From Tridacna crocea (Eukaryota; Mollusca; Bivalvia; Cardiida; Cardiidae), in NCBI GenBank assembly GCA_943736015.1, contig OX031062.1, forward strand, positions 59,446,962 through 59,510,961: a stretch of DNA of 64,000 nucleotides, given 5' to 3'. This document shows, one piece after another, positions 63,847 through 64,000 of this stretch. The first letter of the stretch is position 1, and the number at the start of each line of letters is the position of its first letter. Made by a program: the position numbers and the translations under genes. The notes under the pieces are model-generated. The model did not search any database, was not told the DNA's origin, and saw nothing but the letters and a program-made list of their open reading frames with translations.

Positions 63847-64000
63847 TTAACCCTTTACCACACAATCCCAACTTTTAACGACCCTGGGAAAAAGGCCTTT
63901 TGAAAATGTGGTGGGAAAAGGAGAAAATGCTGGTAACCAGCATTTCCTCCTTTTCCCACAATGTTTTGTACCCTTCCCAAATTCTTATATTTTAGTCACA
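63847..64000 (+). mobile_element. THM-A, cut by window end
   Basis: TTAACCCTTTACCACACAATC, full hairpin, right end beyond 64000. Confidence 0.88.

Overview
The window looks like non-coding to sparsely coding DNA from a eukaryote, most likely a bivalve mollusc. It is AT-rich and has no dense operon-like genes. It has intron-type splice signals, tRNA-derived SINE heads, a LINE tail, a Tc1-like remnant, Helentron-like repeats starting TTAGCTCAC, and the GATCAGACTGC-type dispersed repeat. The bivalve call rests on remembered resemblance of these repeats to mollusc genomes; no search was run.

The dominant content is one family of short palindromic elements, called here THM (TTAA-hairpin MITE). 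A full copy is about 225-235 bp. It starts TTAACYCWTTACC, ends GGTAAWGRGTTAA, and carries a central self-complementary core of about 66 bp (AAAACATTGTGGGAAAAGG, then GAGAAAATGCTGG, and the mirror image). By hand I count at least 75 copies or pieces, roughly a quarter of the window, in both orientations. Three subfamilies differ at the hairpin tip and ends: A with GCTGGTNACCAGC, B with GCTCGTNACGAGC and AAACAAGCCCTGG ends, C with GCTCGTCACGAGC and CATAGATACTC ends. Two insertions into other repeats show the empty site, proving TTAA target duplication, which points to a piggyBac-type mobiliser.

Layout: 0-4 kb, a C-terminal coding end, a TIR element and repeats; 4.0-4.7 kb, a 33-bp tandem array carrying about 19 inverted CCAAT boxes; 5-14 kb, THM copies, a SINE, a LINE tail; 14.3-16.1 kb, a foldback element; 16-31 kb, THM chains, two Helentron-like elements, a 155-bp tandem array; 32-63 kb, scattered plus-strand candidate exons of one or more unidentified genes among THM chains, a 450-bp near-perfect palindrome, hAT-like elements with 8-bp duplications and further foldbacks.

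No gene could be named with confidence. The best coding evidence is the open end at 1-162, the spliced set 59165-59255 / 59500-59594 / 59895-59915, and several single exons. Some candidate exons carry in-frame stops, so a decayed gene, untranslated exons or chance are all possible. Most apparent ORFs are THM translations and are left out.
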